Assembly: GCA_021770065.1 (NCBI GenBank)
Contig: JAETRR010000013.1
Span: forward strand, 62,001 to 126,000
Reading direction: 5' to 3'
DNA: 64,000 bases
Origin: Lachnoclostridium sp.
Lineage (GTDB): Bacteria > Bacillota > Clostridia > Lachnospirales > Lachnospiraceae
Part shown: positions 27,406 to 36,085 of the stretch, piece by piece
How positions within the stretch are numbered: position 1 is the first letter of the stretch
How the letters are laid out: each line of letters opens with the position of its first letter
The notes under the pieces: generated by a model
Told to the model about the DNA's origin: nothing
Database searches by the model: none
What the model saw: only the letters and a program-made list of their open reading frames with translations
Translations under genes and position numbers: made by a program

Positions 27406-28962
27406 TCACAAATCAGGAATCGCCGTCAATTCCACATCTGTATAAAAGAAATGAAGAATTTCCTCAAAGCTTTTTCCCTGCTCCGCCATGCCGTTCGCAC
27501 CGTTCTGGCTCATTCCTACCCCGTGTCCATAGCCGCCTCCCTGAAAGCGGAAGCGGGAAAGCTCTCCTTCCTCATCGTATACCGGCGTAACAATCAGATA
27601 AGCGCTCGGCAGAAGGGTTCCACCCTCCACCGTAGTCCCATCCTGGCGGACAATTACGCTGCCTTTGACATTTAACAGCGCACGGACATTGTATTCTGTC
27701 TCAATCTCTATGGTACGGCGGCTGCCGCGGATGCACATACGGCAGACGGCTCCTCCCTCGTTGCGCTCCAGAATATCAATGCCCTGTATAGTTCCGATGG
27801 TCTCTATGGGCCTGCTCACAAAATTCCTGCCGCGTTTTGTCCGAACGGCATCCGGATTTGCTTCATAACGGCTCTTAAGAGCTTCATTCAGATTGTTAGA
27901 GAGGGTTTCCAGATCAATCTCTGTCTCCCACCGGTACCAGCTTACGGCACTGTCATAGCAGGTCTCATCTTTTTCCAGAATAAAAGCCGTGAATACCTCT
28001 TCATCCGTCATATCAAGCTGCTCTCCCGCCTCATTGACAGTCTTTCCCCTAAGATAGGGAGTAAGCTCTGCCGATCCCTCCCACCAGACCTCTTCGTTTC
28101 CCGTATAGCCGCAGGAGGTGGAAAAATAATAAGCCGTAATGGGCTCTCCCCGGCTTGTCAGAATCAGGTCCGCCGTCTCTGCCACGGCCTGGGTCGTACT
28201 CTCTGCCGGACTGGTGTTGTTGTATACCTGATAGCGCACGCTGTCGTCTACATGGGCGTCATACTCCGGATACCCGTAAGACTGCAGGTGTTTGTAAGCG
28301 TAGGTTCTGGCGCAGACGGCCTGAGCCTTCAATGCCTCGTGGGAATAACGGGAAGGCATTTCGCTCGGCACCACGTAGTTGAGATAGGTTTCCAGAGGCA
28401 GTTCATTGACAATCACAAAGCCTCCTTCCACCGGCCGGATTTCAAGCGTTCCCTCGTAGGACGGAATACCGTATCCCCGGTTTATGCCTGCCAGGGAAAC
28501 AGGCGCATTCTGCCCTTCCTCTCTGTTTCGGATGATAAAACAGTCCGGAACGTCTGCCAGAAGCTCTCCGTTCAGGAACACGCTGTTCTCCTCACGGGAG
28601 AAGGTCAGTTCTACACCGCTGCCGTATTCGGTTTCCCCTCCGGTCTCTTCATCCGTCCCTTTTCCCAGTGCCACAAGCTCCTGGCCGGCAGTCAGCTTTA
28701 CCGTCTCATGGACTTCCGACGCAAAGTCATCTGTTTTCAACAGTACCCGGATATTTCCGTTGTAAACAGGCATCTTTATCTCCGGCTCTTCCTCCGCCTC
28801 CGGTTCCGGCTCTTTCATCTCTTCTTCCAAAACGGGCGGTTCCGTTTCTTCCCACGGTTCTGTCTCCGGCTTTCTGCGCACCAGGAGAACGGCCAGGATT
28901 AATATTCCAATAGCCAGCAGATACAGCTTTGTTTTTATCATCGGGTCTGTTTGTCTTCCCAT
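27406..28962 (-). CDS. SpoIID/LytB-domain protein (membrane-anchored lytic transglycosylase-like)
   Basis: 518 residues. An N-terminal membrane anchor (about 8-28) is followed by an acidic Pro/Glu linker (about 32-62). The SpoIID domain holds VPSEMPSRYSHEALKAQAVCARTYAY (catalytic Glu in SEMP), YYFSTSCGYTGN and the end block GGGYGHGVGMSQNGANGMA. SpoIID enzymes cleave denuded glycan during engulfment. This is longer than SpoIID itself and may be a vegetative or sporulation relative. Between it and the SleB gene lies the 6S RNA. Confidence 0.9.
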   Translation of the reverse strand: MGRQTDPMIKTKLYLLAIGILILAVLLVRRKPETEPWEETEPPVLEEEMKEPEPEAEEEPEIKMPVYNGNIRVLLKTDDFASEVHETVKLTAGQELVALGKGTDEETGGETEYGSGVELTFSREENSVFLNGELLADVPDCFIIRNREEGQNAPVSLAGINRGYGIPSYEGTLEIRPVEGGFVIVNELPLETYLNYVVPSEMPSRYSHEALKAQAVCARTYAYKHLQSYGYPEYDAHVDDSVRYQVYNNTSPAESTTQAVAETADLILTSRGEPITAYYFSTSCGYTGNEEVWWEGSAELTPYLRGKTVNEAGEQLDMTDEEVFTAFILEKDETCYDSAVSWYRWETEIDLETLSNNLNEALKSRYEANPDAVRTKRGRNFVSRPIETIGTIQGIDILERNEGGAVCRMCIRGSRRTIEIETEYNVRALLNVKGSVIVRQDGTTVEGGTLLPSAYLIVTPVYDEEGELSRFRFQGGGYGHGVGMSQNGANGMAEQGKSFEEILHFFYTDVELTAIPDL

Positions 28963-29127
28963 CGCAACCTGTCCTTAAAAATCATTCTTATCCTTAACTT
29001 TATTCTTAAAGTGTCCCATTTAGAAGCTCTTTTCGGAACAAACGGCAGACTTCCTGATGTGGGCCTGTGTATCTCAATCGAGCAGGAGAGATTTACCCGT
29101 CGGAGCCGCGCCCATGGCGCACAACTC

Positions 29128-29157
29128 AAAAAAGCAGCCGATTACCGGCTGCTTTTC
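29128..29157. terminator. Bidirectional terminator downstream of 6S RNA
   Basis: AGCAGCCG-ATTAC-CGGCTGCT stem, flanked by AAAAA on one side and TTTTCTTT on the other, so it works on both strands. On the minus strand it follows the 3' end of the 6S RNA. Confidence 0.85.
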
Positions 29158-29160
29158 TTT

Positions 29161-29350
29161 AAGTAAAACCCAAAATGCCGTCTCCGCAATTTTGACGCCT
29201 AGCAGAGCTAGGTGGGTAACCTCAACAGCCCTTCTGCCTTCCACTGCAAACGGAGGCCTGACATCCGAACTGCGATTTTGGAATCCCATGAACGTAAATG
29301 TAGGTTCAAAATAGCGGCTCAACGAACACCCCAGGATTTACTTTCTTATC
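29161..29350 (-). ncRNA. ssrS: 6S RNA
   Basis: The transcript read on the minus strand has the features of 6S RNA. A closing stem pairs AAGTAAATCC at the 5' end with GGGTTTTACTT at the 3' end. The 5' part (GGTGTTCGTTGAGCCGCTAT) resembles the start of E. coli 6S (GATGTTCG... CTGAGCCGATAT). A 3' strand (GGTTACCCACCTAG... GGAGACGGCATTTTGGG) matches the order GGTTAC... GCGGCGGCATCTCGG of E. coli 6S. About 185 nt long, with its own promoter and terminator. It binds SigA-holoenzyme in stationary phase. Confidence 0.85.
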
Positions 29351-29357
29351 TTTTGTC

Positions 29358-29386
29358 ATTATAACCTATTCTATGCTTCTTGGCAA
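29358..29386 (-). promoter_or_regulatory. Promoter of the 6S RNA
   Basis: Minus-strand TTGCCA (29386-29381), 17 bp, TATAAT (29363-29358). It begins 10 bp after the stop of the SleB gene, so 6S has its own transcript start. Expected start about 29351. Confidence 0.85.
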
Positions 29387-29395
29387 CTAGAAAAT

Positions 29396-30232
29396 TCAAA
29401 CATAAAATTCATGCCCGTGGTATGCGAACAGCAGTGTGAGGCTGCTGCGGAACCACTGCAGGCTGTCCGGATTGGCATAGGCCGGCGCCACAAAATACAA
29501 TGCTCCCTGTGATGGGTCTTCACCGCAGAGTGCCCGTTCCACAGCCTCCACGGTCGTATCGGAAACCCGTACCCGTTCAATCTTTCCGGTAGCTACCGGA
29601 GAAAACTGTGCTTTTCCGCCCTTTGTCTGATAAACAACGCCTTCTATGGTATCTGGAAAAGCGCCGCTTTTTACCCGGTTCAGCACTACGTTGGCTACTA
29701 ACATCCGCCCTGTTACATCCTCTCCGGAGGCTTCTGCCTCTACGATCTTCAGAAGTGCCGCATAATCTGCCTCGGACACTTCATAAATCCATCCGCCGTT
29801 CCCAAACGGCTGTACTTCTTCTGAAAGGACGTTTTCTGCTTCTTCATTTACCGGTTCTGTAACAATGGCCTGCTCTTCTGCGGCTTCTTTCTCTGCCGTT
29901 CTCTGCTCTTCCTCTGCTGCTTCCTTCTCTGCCGCTCTCTGCTCTTCCTCTGCGGCTGCCCTCTCTTCTGCCTCCCTTCGTTCTCTCTCTGCCTGCTCGG
30001 CTGCCTGCCTTGCAAGCTCTTCCTCTATCTCCTGTTCCTTACGGATTCTTGTAAGCTCGCTTTCTGCTGCTTCTAACCATTCATCGCCTGCTGCTTGAAA
30101 ACGGATGCATGCGGCTGTTTCGCTTTTGTAAGAGATGTTATTCATTGCTTCTACCTCTTTTGTATCGGCAGTTACCATCAGTATGGCTCCTGCCAATCCC
30201 AGCACAATTGCACAATCTCTTAACTTATTCAT
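29396..30232 (-). CDS. SleB-type cell wall hydrolase
   Basis: 278 residues. N-terminal signal or anchor (LRDCAIVLGLAGAILMVTA), then a long Glu/Ala/Arg coiled-coil (about 55-125) with repeated EEEQRxAEKEAA units. The hydrolase_2 domain (about 150-278) has LLKIVEAEASGEDVTGRMLVANVVLNRV, with the conserved Glu, and QFSPVATGKIERV. Related enzymes hydrolyse spore cortex or vegetative wall glycan. The repeated linker DNA could vary in length. Confidence 0.85.
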   Translation of the reverse strand: MNKLRDCAIVLGLAGAILMVTADTKEVEAMNNISYKSETAACIRFQAAGDEWLEAAESELTRIRKEQEIEEELARQAAEQAERERREAEERAAAEEEQRAAEKEAAEEEQRTAEKEAAEEQAIVTEPVNEEAENVLSEEVQPFGNGGWIYEVSEADYAALLKIVEAEASGEDVTGRMLVANVVLNRVKSGAFPDTIEGVVYQTKGGKAQFSPVATGKIERVRVSDTTVEAVERALCGEDPSQGALYFVAPAYANPDSLQWFRSSLTLLFAYHGHEFYV

Positions 30233-30480
30233 AATACAATATTATAAAAAGCTTCTGCCTGTCCGTCAACCGGACATCCGCATTTTCGTTACTCTTTTTG
30301 TAAATTTATTCTATTTTTATCCATTTGTGCATTTATTACGGTGATTCCTGACAAATTTTCTTATAAATCAGAACAAAAAATTAGAACCTTTTCCTGTTCT
30401 AGGCTGCATATACTATTTTCGAATATATTACATTGACACTTTTATTTTTTAATATTTCTGAAATATTTAAGGAGAATTTT

Positions 30481-30987
30481 ATGAAAATCAGAGAAGGTAC
30501 CAATCTGCTTGCAGGGATCCTTTTTACGGTAACTGCTGGTGTCCTGCTTCATTTCGCCTATGAATGGAGTATGGAAAACCCCTTTGTGGCTTTGTTTGCC
30601 CCTGTGAATGAATCTGTCTGGGAGCATTTGAAAATGTTGTTTTTTCCTGCTTTTCTCTATACGTTATTTGAAGTGATCGTGCTTTTCAAAACCTCCGGGC
30701 GGTTCCTTACTTCGCGGATTGCCGGGGTGCTTCTTGGGATGTTTTTTATTGTGGCTGCTTTTTTTACTTATACGGGAATCAGCGGAAAGGATTATCTGGC
30801 GGCTGATATTCTGATCTTTGTGCTCAGTGTTCTTGTTACTTTTCTGTGTTCGCGGTATTTTGAGGTGCAGTGTCCCGGTATGCATCTGCCTTTGCTGGCG
30901 AATTATGCGCTTTTGCTTTTGCTGGTTATCTGCTTTTTTTCTTTTACTTTTAGTCCGCCGGGGCTGCCTATGTTTTATACTGTGTGA
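30481..30987 (+). CDS. DUF6512-type multi-pass membrane protein
   Basis: 168 residues from ATG 30481, RBS AAGGAG. Five hydrophobic segments. The pattern HFAYEWSMENPFVALFAPVNESVWEHLKMLFFPA is characteristic of a small membrane family I recall as DUF6512. Function unknown. It converges on the exosortase gene, and a 201-bp hairpin lies between. Confidence 0.75.
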   Translation: MKIREGTNLLAGILFTVTAGVLLHFAYEWSMENPFVALFAPVNESVWEHLKMLFFPAFLYTLFEVIVLFKTSGRFLTSRIAGVLLGMFFIVAAFFTYTGISGKDYLAADILIFVLSVLVTFLCSRYFEVQCPGMHLPLLANYALLLLLVICFFSFTFSPPGLPMFYTV

Positions 30988-30996
30988 AAAATGGAC

Positions 30997-31197
30997 GCAA
31001 AATAAGCCGGAAGGCTTTTCCATATCCCATGTTCGGACGGTTCACGCACACCTGTCTGCTCTTGTCGGACTAACGTTTTTAAAGTTTTAGACGGCTACGC
31101 CTTTTAGTTACTGTGAACGTTTGTCCGCCAATATCAGACAGGCGTGCGTGAACAGCCGGACATCGGGATATCGGAAAAGCCTTCCGGCTTATTTTGC
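30997..31197. repeat. Long hairpin element A between convergent genes
   Basis: The 25-bp outer arms 30997-31021 and 31173-31197 are perfectly complementary (GCAAAATAAGCCGGAAGGC... and its reverse). Inner arms (31022-31058 and 31135-31172) continue about 37 bp with a few mismatches or wobbles. A 76-nt loop lies between. The right arm runs into the last two codons and stop of the exosortase gene. The core is homologous to element B (38982-39163): both share TGTCTGCTCTTGTCGGA and TCCGCCAATATCAGACA. It can act as a terminator on either strand. Confidence 0.85.
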
Positions 31198-31938
31198 TGT
31201 TGGTTGTTTTAATAATAATTTTTTACATAGCATTGGCAGGGTGAACAATAACAGTATGGTTCCGCAGACTGCCAGCACCGGTAGTTCGTAGCCGGAAAAG
31301 TTTTTATAGTCTCTGTATGCTATCCGGCTTAAGAAGGGAAGGCCGAGTACTGGGCCTAAGTACCACAGTATCGGAAGAAACATGTTTTGTATGGAGCTTT
31401 CTTTTTTCTTCTGCGCTATTTTTCGTGATATGTGGTCGCCTGCCTGGTACAGTGCCAGGAGGGACAGGAAGTATACTGCGGTTCCGATGGCTGTGTGAAG
31501 CTGCCCGGAGGTCAAAGTCGCTGCAATCCCTGGTTTTTCGGATAGAAAGGGCGGCAGGATGATGGACAGGGATATTCGGATTCCGTTTACAAATATGGCG
31601 GCCAGGCAGGAGGACGGGAGGCTTAGAAGGGTCCAGCACAGTCTTTTCTTTCTGCTGTCCATCCGGTGTACAAAGGAGCAGCTCAGCATCAGGAAGGCAA
31701 TCATCAGGAATTTCAAGCCTGCACACTCCGGTGCGATGATAAACCGCAGGGAGTGGTTCACATATCCCGCTCCCGGTTCGTATTCAAAGGCTGCTCTGCT
31801 TAGTATGCCGGTCCACCAGGCGGTGGGGCGGAGTATCCAGAACAGATCGCCGGGACCGGCCCGGTCTGAGTAAAGCTTTAGTCCCAGAACTAGCAGAAGG
31901 CTCAGGGCGTAACAGCCTGTACATTTTTTATTTTTCAC
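31189..31938 (-). CDS. Exosortase (XrtK-like), transpeptidase-type membrane protease
   Basis: 249 residues, with six to eight membrane segments. The exosortase triad is visible: Cys in APECAGLKFLMIAFLML, Arg in FVNGIRISLSIILPP, His in TSGQLHTAIGTAVYFL. Exosortases cut a C-terminal tripartite signal and attach or release the protein; the class I recall as XrtK fits. It overlaps the VIT/VWA gene by 11 bp. That protein ends in a suitable signal, so it is the probable and perhaps sole substrate. Exosortases are rare in Firmicutes. Confidence 0.8.
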   Translation of the reverse strand: MKNKKCTGCYALSLLLVLGLKLYSDRAGPGDLFWILRPTAWWTGILSRAAFEYEPGAGYVNHSLRFIIAPECAGLKFLMIAFLMLSCSFVHRMDSRKKRLCWTLLSLPSSCLAAIFVNGIRISLSIILPPFLSEKPGIAATLTSGQLHTAIGTAVYFLSLLALYQAGDHISRKIAQKKKESSIQNMFLPILWYLGPVLGLPFLSRIAYRDYKNFSGYELPVLAVCGTILLLFTLPMLCKKLLLKQPTAK

Positions 31939-33961
31939 CGGCCCTCACCTGCTTTCTCTTCCTGTAATAGGCGGTTCTCAATAGAATCGCTGCTGCTAAG
32001 AGAAGTCCGGGCAGCATTCCGCCGGGCTCTGCGCCTGTCATGTAGCCGCCTCCCACTGCCAGTCCCGATACTCCGAAGGGAAGTTTGTTAGGCTGGTTTA
32101 CATCTTTGCTGTCCCCTTCCGGGTTTCGTATTTCTTCCACTACAGCCACGAAGGAGGTGTAGGGTGTAACCATGCTGTATTTGAGGCCGATGGAGGTGAC
32201 CTCTTTTTTGACCTGGTCTCCGGTCTTTGAGCTGTAGTCGGTGAGCATTTCTACCCGTTTTCTGGCCCAGAGATACTGGATGGCCTCATTTTCGGGGGAA
32301 ATGCATTCTTCGGTAACGGGAATTTCTTCTGCAAAGTCTTCTCCGCCTCTCTTGCCGGTTATGCGGACGGTTCCGCCCGGTTCGCCGCGCCATTTTCCAT
32401 AGAGCACGATGGGGCGGCTTGCGTACAGCGCCGGAATCCCGGAGGGCTCTGTTCCGTAGACTTCCATGCCGTCGAATTCTACCTGGATGTCTGTGAGAAG
32501 GGGGGCTTCTACATAGGTACGGAAGCGCTCTGCAGCTTCCCCGGCTTCTGATTCCTCTGTCACTACGAAGTCCTCGCCCATACCTGCAGCTGCGATTCCC
32601 TCTATGAGATAGCGGTTGACTGAGCTTCCGATTCCGAAGGCAAAGTAGCTGGCATCGCCGAGATTTTCCCGGATGTGATCGAATATTTCTTTTTCATCGG
32701 AGATGTAGCCGTCGGTGATCATGACAACGGTTCTGGCCGTATCCTCTTCCTTTGGTATGTGATATGCTGTCAGGAGTGCGGAGAGAAGCTCTGTCCCTCC
32801 TCCGCCTTTCTGATCCTCTATTAACTGCAGGGCGCTTTCGATATTGGGCTTTACTGCCTCCAGGGAATTGGGAGCAAGAGTCCATACGGTATCGGAAAAG
32901 AGGATTACGTTAAAACGGTCTGTTTCCCTTAAACCGGATACCAGACTGCTTATCAGCTTCTTGGCCGTATCCAGGGCATAGCCGTCCATGGAGCCGGATA
33001 CATCCAGGGCGAAAATGTATTCTCTGGGAAGTATGTCTTCGGGCTCGTACCGCTCGGGCGGCTGTACCGTAAGCTGGAAGAAGTTCTCTTTCTCTCCCTC
33101 ATAGAGCATCAGGCCGGAGTTCATAACTTCTCCCTTCAGCCGGTATCCCAGGATAAAATCCCGATCGCCTGCAAAATTCTTCGGATCCGCAAGAGTTACC
33201 CTGGCCGATGTCTCCTGTTCCTGCTCCACCTTGATTTCATGGGTGCCGCAGGCGAGATCGGCTATGGGTACTCCCGTGGAAAGATTGACCGTGATATCAT
33301 AGGTGCTCTCCACAGGCGCTCCCTCTGCCAGGTAGGGGCTTTCCACCCAGGCATCGGCCTCGGCTTCCTCTTCCGTCACTTGTCCGCTGTAGCGCGGTCC
33401 AACTACCGTGGGAAACACGAACTGGTACAGGCCTTCCTCCGGCTCAATCAGTTCTGTGTAGGTCAGTTCAATGGCTATCTCATCTCCCGGCATAATATTT
33501 GCCACATCCATGGTAAATACGTTGGCCCTCTGCTCTTCCAGAAGAGATGCGTTCTTACCCTCGCTTTTGGCTTCCTCGTATACCTGCTTTGCCTCTTCCT
33601 TCTCCTTGATCTGCGCCCGTACCATATGATTGCCGACGGTCATGGTCATTCCGTGGACGACTACACGGGTGGATGCAGGAAATACGTATTTTGCATTGAT
33701 GGGATTTTCCCCCTCATTGGCGTAGCGCTGTGTTACATGGATCTCCGCGATGGTTCCGTTGACATTTGCCGTGACTTCGGTTCCCTTTAAAGGGAAGGAA
33801 TCTGTGGATGAATCCGTACCTTCTACAAGAAAATAAGGAGCCAGGGTTACATCCTTTTCCTGCTCCTCTTCTTCCCGGCCTGCATAAACCGTCACCGGAC
33901 AGGACATCAGTATAAGGAGGCCTGCCAGAATTATGCACAGCTGTCTGTTTCTCCTTTTCAT
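31928..33961 (-). CDS. VIT and VWA domain surface protein with exosortase-type C-terminal signal
   Basis: 677 residues from ATG 33961, RBS GAGGTG; earlier in-frame starts lack a ribosome site. Signal peptide (about 5-28, ending TVYAG). VIT domain (about 45-165) with VTQRYANEGENPINAKYVFPASTRV and the GK-x-ASLLEEQRANVFTMDVANI block. VWA domain (about 310-470) with the complete MIDAS motif DVSGSMDG and the later VMITDGYISD. The C-terminus has TGAEPGGMLPGLLLA, a hydrophobic helix, then YYRKRKQ, a tripartite sorting signal. Likely exported and processed by the exosortase encoded next. Confidence 0.88.
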   Translation of the reverse strand: MKRRNRQLCIILAGLLILMSCPVTVYAGREEEEQEKDVTLAPYFLVEGTDSSTDSFPLKGTEVTANVNGTIAEIHVTQRYANEGENPINAKYVFPASTRVVVHGMTMTVGNHMVRAQIKEKEEAKQVYEEAKSEGKNASLLEEQRANVFTMDVANIMPGDEIAIELTYTELIEPEEGLYQFVFPTVVGPRYSGQVTEEEAEADAWVESPYLAEGAPVESTYDITVNLSTGVPIADLACGTHEIKVEQEQETSARVTLADPKNFAGDRDFILGYRLKGEVMNSGLMLYEGEKENFFQLTVQPPERYEPEDILPREYIFALDVSGSMDGYALDTAKKLISSLVSGLRETDRFNVILFSDTVWTLAPNSLEAVKPNIESALQLIEDQKGGGGTELLSALLTAYHIPKEEDTARTVVMITDGYISDEKEIFDHIRENLGDASYFAFGIGSSVNRYLIEGIAAAGMGEDFVVTEESEAGEAAERFRTYVEAPLLTDIQVEFDGMEVYGTEPSGIPALYASRPIVLYGKWRGEPGGTVRITGKRGGEDFAEEIPVTEECISPENEAIQYLWARKRVEMLTDYSSKTGDQVKKEVTSIGLKYSMVTPYTSFVAVVEEIRNPEGDSKDVNQPNKLPFGVSGLAVGGGYMTGAEPGGMLPGLLLAAAILLRTAYYRKRKQVRAGEK

Positions 33962-34129
33962 ACATATACACCTCTTCTGTTCTTTGATATAGCTGTTGTT
34001 GGTTGATAACATTAATTTACAATATCAAAGCGTCAGAAGAGCGTCACGAAAACATCATAATTGCATCATTTACTTTGAAAGTCCCTTTTCCGGCACCTTT
34101 CAGTATTCCGTTTTCAATCTTGCAATATA

Positions 34130-34309
34130 CTAATCTGCTTCCGGCAAAGGCGGCAACTGATATAACTTTCTTTCAATCTGGCGTCTTTCAAATGCAATTT
34201 CTTTTAAAACCGCTTCTGCATGTTCTGCCTGCGCCACCCGTTCCAGTCTTTCTAAAATCGAAAGCTGGTCAAACAAATAACCATTATATTCTTTTTCGTT
34301 TACAGGCAT
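34130..34309 (-). CDS. Small helical protein
   Basis: 59 residues from ATG 34309, chosen for the excellent AGGAGGTGAAC upstream; the frame extends further but without a ribosome site. Mostly helical with Glu/Arg/Leu heptads (LFDQLSILERLERVAQAEHAEAVLK, RRQIERKLYQL). No known family. Stands between the VIT gene and an alpha/beta hydrolase gene. Confidence 0.6.
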   Translation of the reverse strand: MPVNEKEYNGYLFDQLSILERLERVAQAEHAEAVLKEIAFERRQIERKLYQLPPLPEAD

Positions 34310-34393
34310 CTCCTGTTCACCTCCTGCTTGTAAATAGGAAAGTTTCTGGTTATGTTCATTATACCATGTTTTCCGTCTGACAGCCATATGTAT

Positions 34394-35350
34394 TTACTTG
34401 ACGCTTTTAAGTCTCTGACGCTGCAGGCATTCCTCCACAAACTGCCGCACCAGACGTTCATAGCGCTTGGTATCCACCATGTAGCTGAGTCCGTGGCCGG
34501 CACCCGGGAAGGTTTTGAGCGTCCGCGGTCCTCCGCAGGCAGACCAGATCTCCTGGCTCATCCGGCAGGGAACGAAGCGGTCGTCCTCTCCGTGGATAAG
34601 CAGAATGGGAATGCGTGTACGCCGGACGGAATCTATGGCCGTCGCTTCATCCAGATCAAAATGTCCAAAGCATCTGGCCCCCAGCCGGATAACGGGAAGC
34701 ATGACGGCCGGCAGAAGTCCCCGGTCGCGGCAGACCTTTTCAATAATGGCCGCGGGGGACGAGTACGGACAGTCGGCAATGATGCCCAGCACATTTTTCG
34801 GCAAATCCAGGTTGGAGGCCATCAGTACAGCCGCCGCGCCCATAGAGATGCCGGAAAGGAAAATCGGCGTATCGCTGCCAAAGGTCTCGCAGACATAATT
34901 CACCCAGCTTAAGCAGTCCTTTCTCTCTTTGATACCGAAGGTGATGATCCGGCTCGTACTTCTTCCGTGGGCCCGTTGATCCACCACAATGGTATTGTGC
35001 CCCATCTCCCGGGCAAGCTTATTTCCTCCGCAGAAGTCCCTTAAAGCCGCTCCCCGGTAGCCGTGAAACTGGATGTGGAAAGGTGCTCCGTCCTCTGCAT
35101 GGTAATACCTCCCCACAAGACGCGTTCCGTCCCATGCCTGGATAAAGAGCAGTTCATAAGGAAGCCGCTCCATCTCGCCGATCAAGGCACGCATCCGGTT
35201 CTCTGTTTTCTTATACTGCTCTCCCCCCGGTATGGCATATACATCTTCGTCTGCCGCCGGTACGGCATAAAACACCTTCCGGTAGGTGACATAAACAATC
35301 AGAATGCACAGAACCGCAAGCAATATGCCTGCACCTATCAGTATTATCAT
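34394..35350 (-). CDS. Membrane-anchored alpha/beta hydrolase
   Basis: 318 residues from ATG 35350, RBS GGAGG. A membrane anchor (about 2-24) precedes a hydrolase domain: HIQFHGYRGAALRD, HNTIVVDQRAHGRS, nucleophile elbow SGISMGAAAVLMA, acid region PILLIHGEDDRFVP and GAGHGLSYMVD with the catalytic His. Closest in plan to BAAT/YqkD-like serine hydrolases. Substrate unknown. Confidence 0.85.
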   Translation of the reverse strand: MIILIGAGILLAVLCILIVYVTYRKVFYAVPAADEDVYAIPGGEQYKKTENRMRALIGEMERLPYELLFIQAWDGTRLVGRYYHAEDGAPFHIQFHGYRGAALRDFCGGNKLAREMGHNTIVVDQRAHGRSTSRIITFGIKERKDCLSWVNYVCETFGSDTPIFLSGISMGAAAVLMASNLDLPKNVLGIIADCPYSSPAAIIEKVCRDRGLLPAVMLPVIRLGARCFGHFDLDEATAIDSVRRTRIPILLIHGEDDRFVPCRMSQEIWSACGGPRTLKTFPGAGHGLSYMVDTKRYERLVRQFVEECLQRQRLKSVK

Positions 35351-35576
35351 TTTGAAACAGCCTCCAAATCCACAGGGATGCCTCCTGCCAGGCAGCTTCG
35401 CCCGATTTCTTGGCATCCCCGTTCTTTCTTAATCTTTATCTGTAAGCATATCAGCATTGTGTATGCTTATCTATTTATTTTTATGCCGCATGGTTATTTC
35501 TTTTATGTATGCTCCCTTCGGGACGGCGTGCTCTTATCTAATAAGTCCCCTCCGGTATTTGAGAGACAAATAACCA

Positions 35577-35804
35577 TTATGGTGATTGTAGCATTTTGTC
35601 GGAAAAACCGCAAGAATTATCCAGAATACCCTCTGACACTTCCTGTATCTGCTCTCTTAAAAGACTTCTGCATGCTTTCTCCTCTGCTCCGGACATACTG
35701 TCTATAAGGATCACATATACCAGGATCAAAACAATCCCCGTAAACCATACGGAGTAATTTCTTTCCTTTTTATTCCGTTTTTTCTGCTCTGCCATTCGTT
35801 CCAT
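35577..35804 (-). CDS. Small single-pass membrane protein
   Basis: 75 residues from ATG 35804, RBS GAGGAAG. A basic N-terminus (AEQKKRNKKER), one membrane segment (VWFTGIVLILVYVILID) and a polar C-terminal tail. No family recognised. The size and charge are typical of small anchored proteins in these genomes. Confidence 0.55.
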   Translation of the reverse strand: MERMAEQKKRNKKERNYSVWFTGIVLILVYVILIDSMSGAEEKACRSLLREQIQEVSEGILDNSCGFSDKMLQSP

Positions 35805-35892
35805 CTATTTTCTTCCTCTTTCATATTATAGTAAATTTTCTGATTTTTTGCAACAAAAGTACCTTAACAAATACACAAATATACTGTCAAAA

Positions 35893-35921
35893 CGTTACTG
35901 TTCACTCCGTGACCAGTAACG
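35893..35921. repeat. Perfect hairpin upstream of the solute-binding protein gene
   Basis: CGTTACTG and CAGTAACG pair as an 8-bp stem around a 13-nt loop. It lies in the 281-bp gap 35805-36085, which also has GCTGCA...TGCAGC (35950-35980 region) and GGCACA(CA)G...CTGTGCC (about 36030-36064). No T-run follows, so this is not a simple terminator. No gene is seen in the gap. Confidence 0.5.
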
Positions 35922-36085
35922 TCAAAACTGCAAATCATAATTCAGGGGCTGCAGCGAAACCACTTGCATGATCTTGCAGCAAATGGTAAAATTTTAAGCA
36001 TAATAATTCCTAAAGGTACATAAAGCTCCCTGGCACACAGCCGGAAAGCGGGATATCTGTGCCATAGGACAATGTGGAGACAATT

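Noticed and set aside
29074..29322. An 82-codon frame over the 6S RNA.
   Set aside because: The region folds and reads as 6S RNA with its own promoter and terminator, and the frame has no ribosome site.
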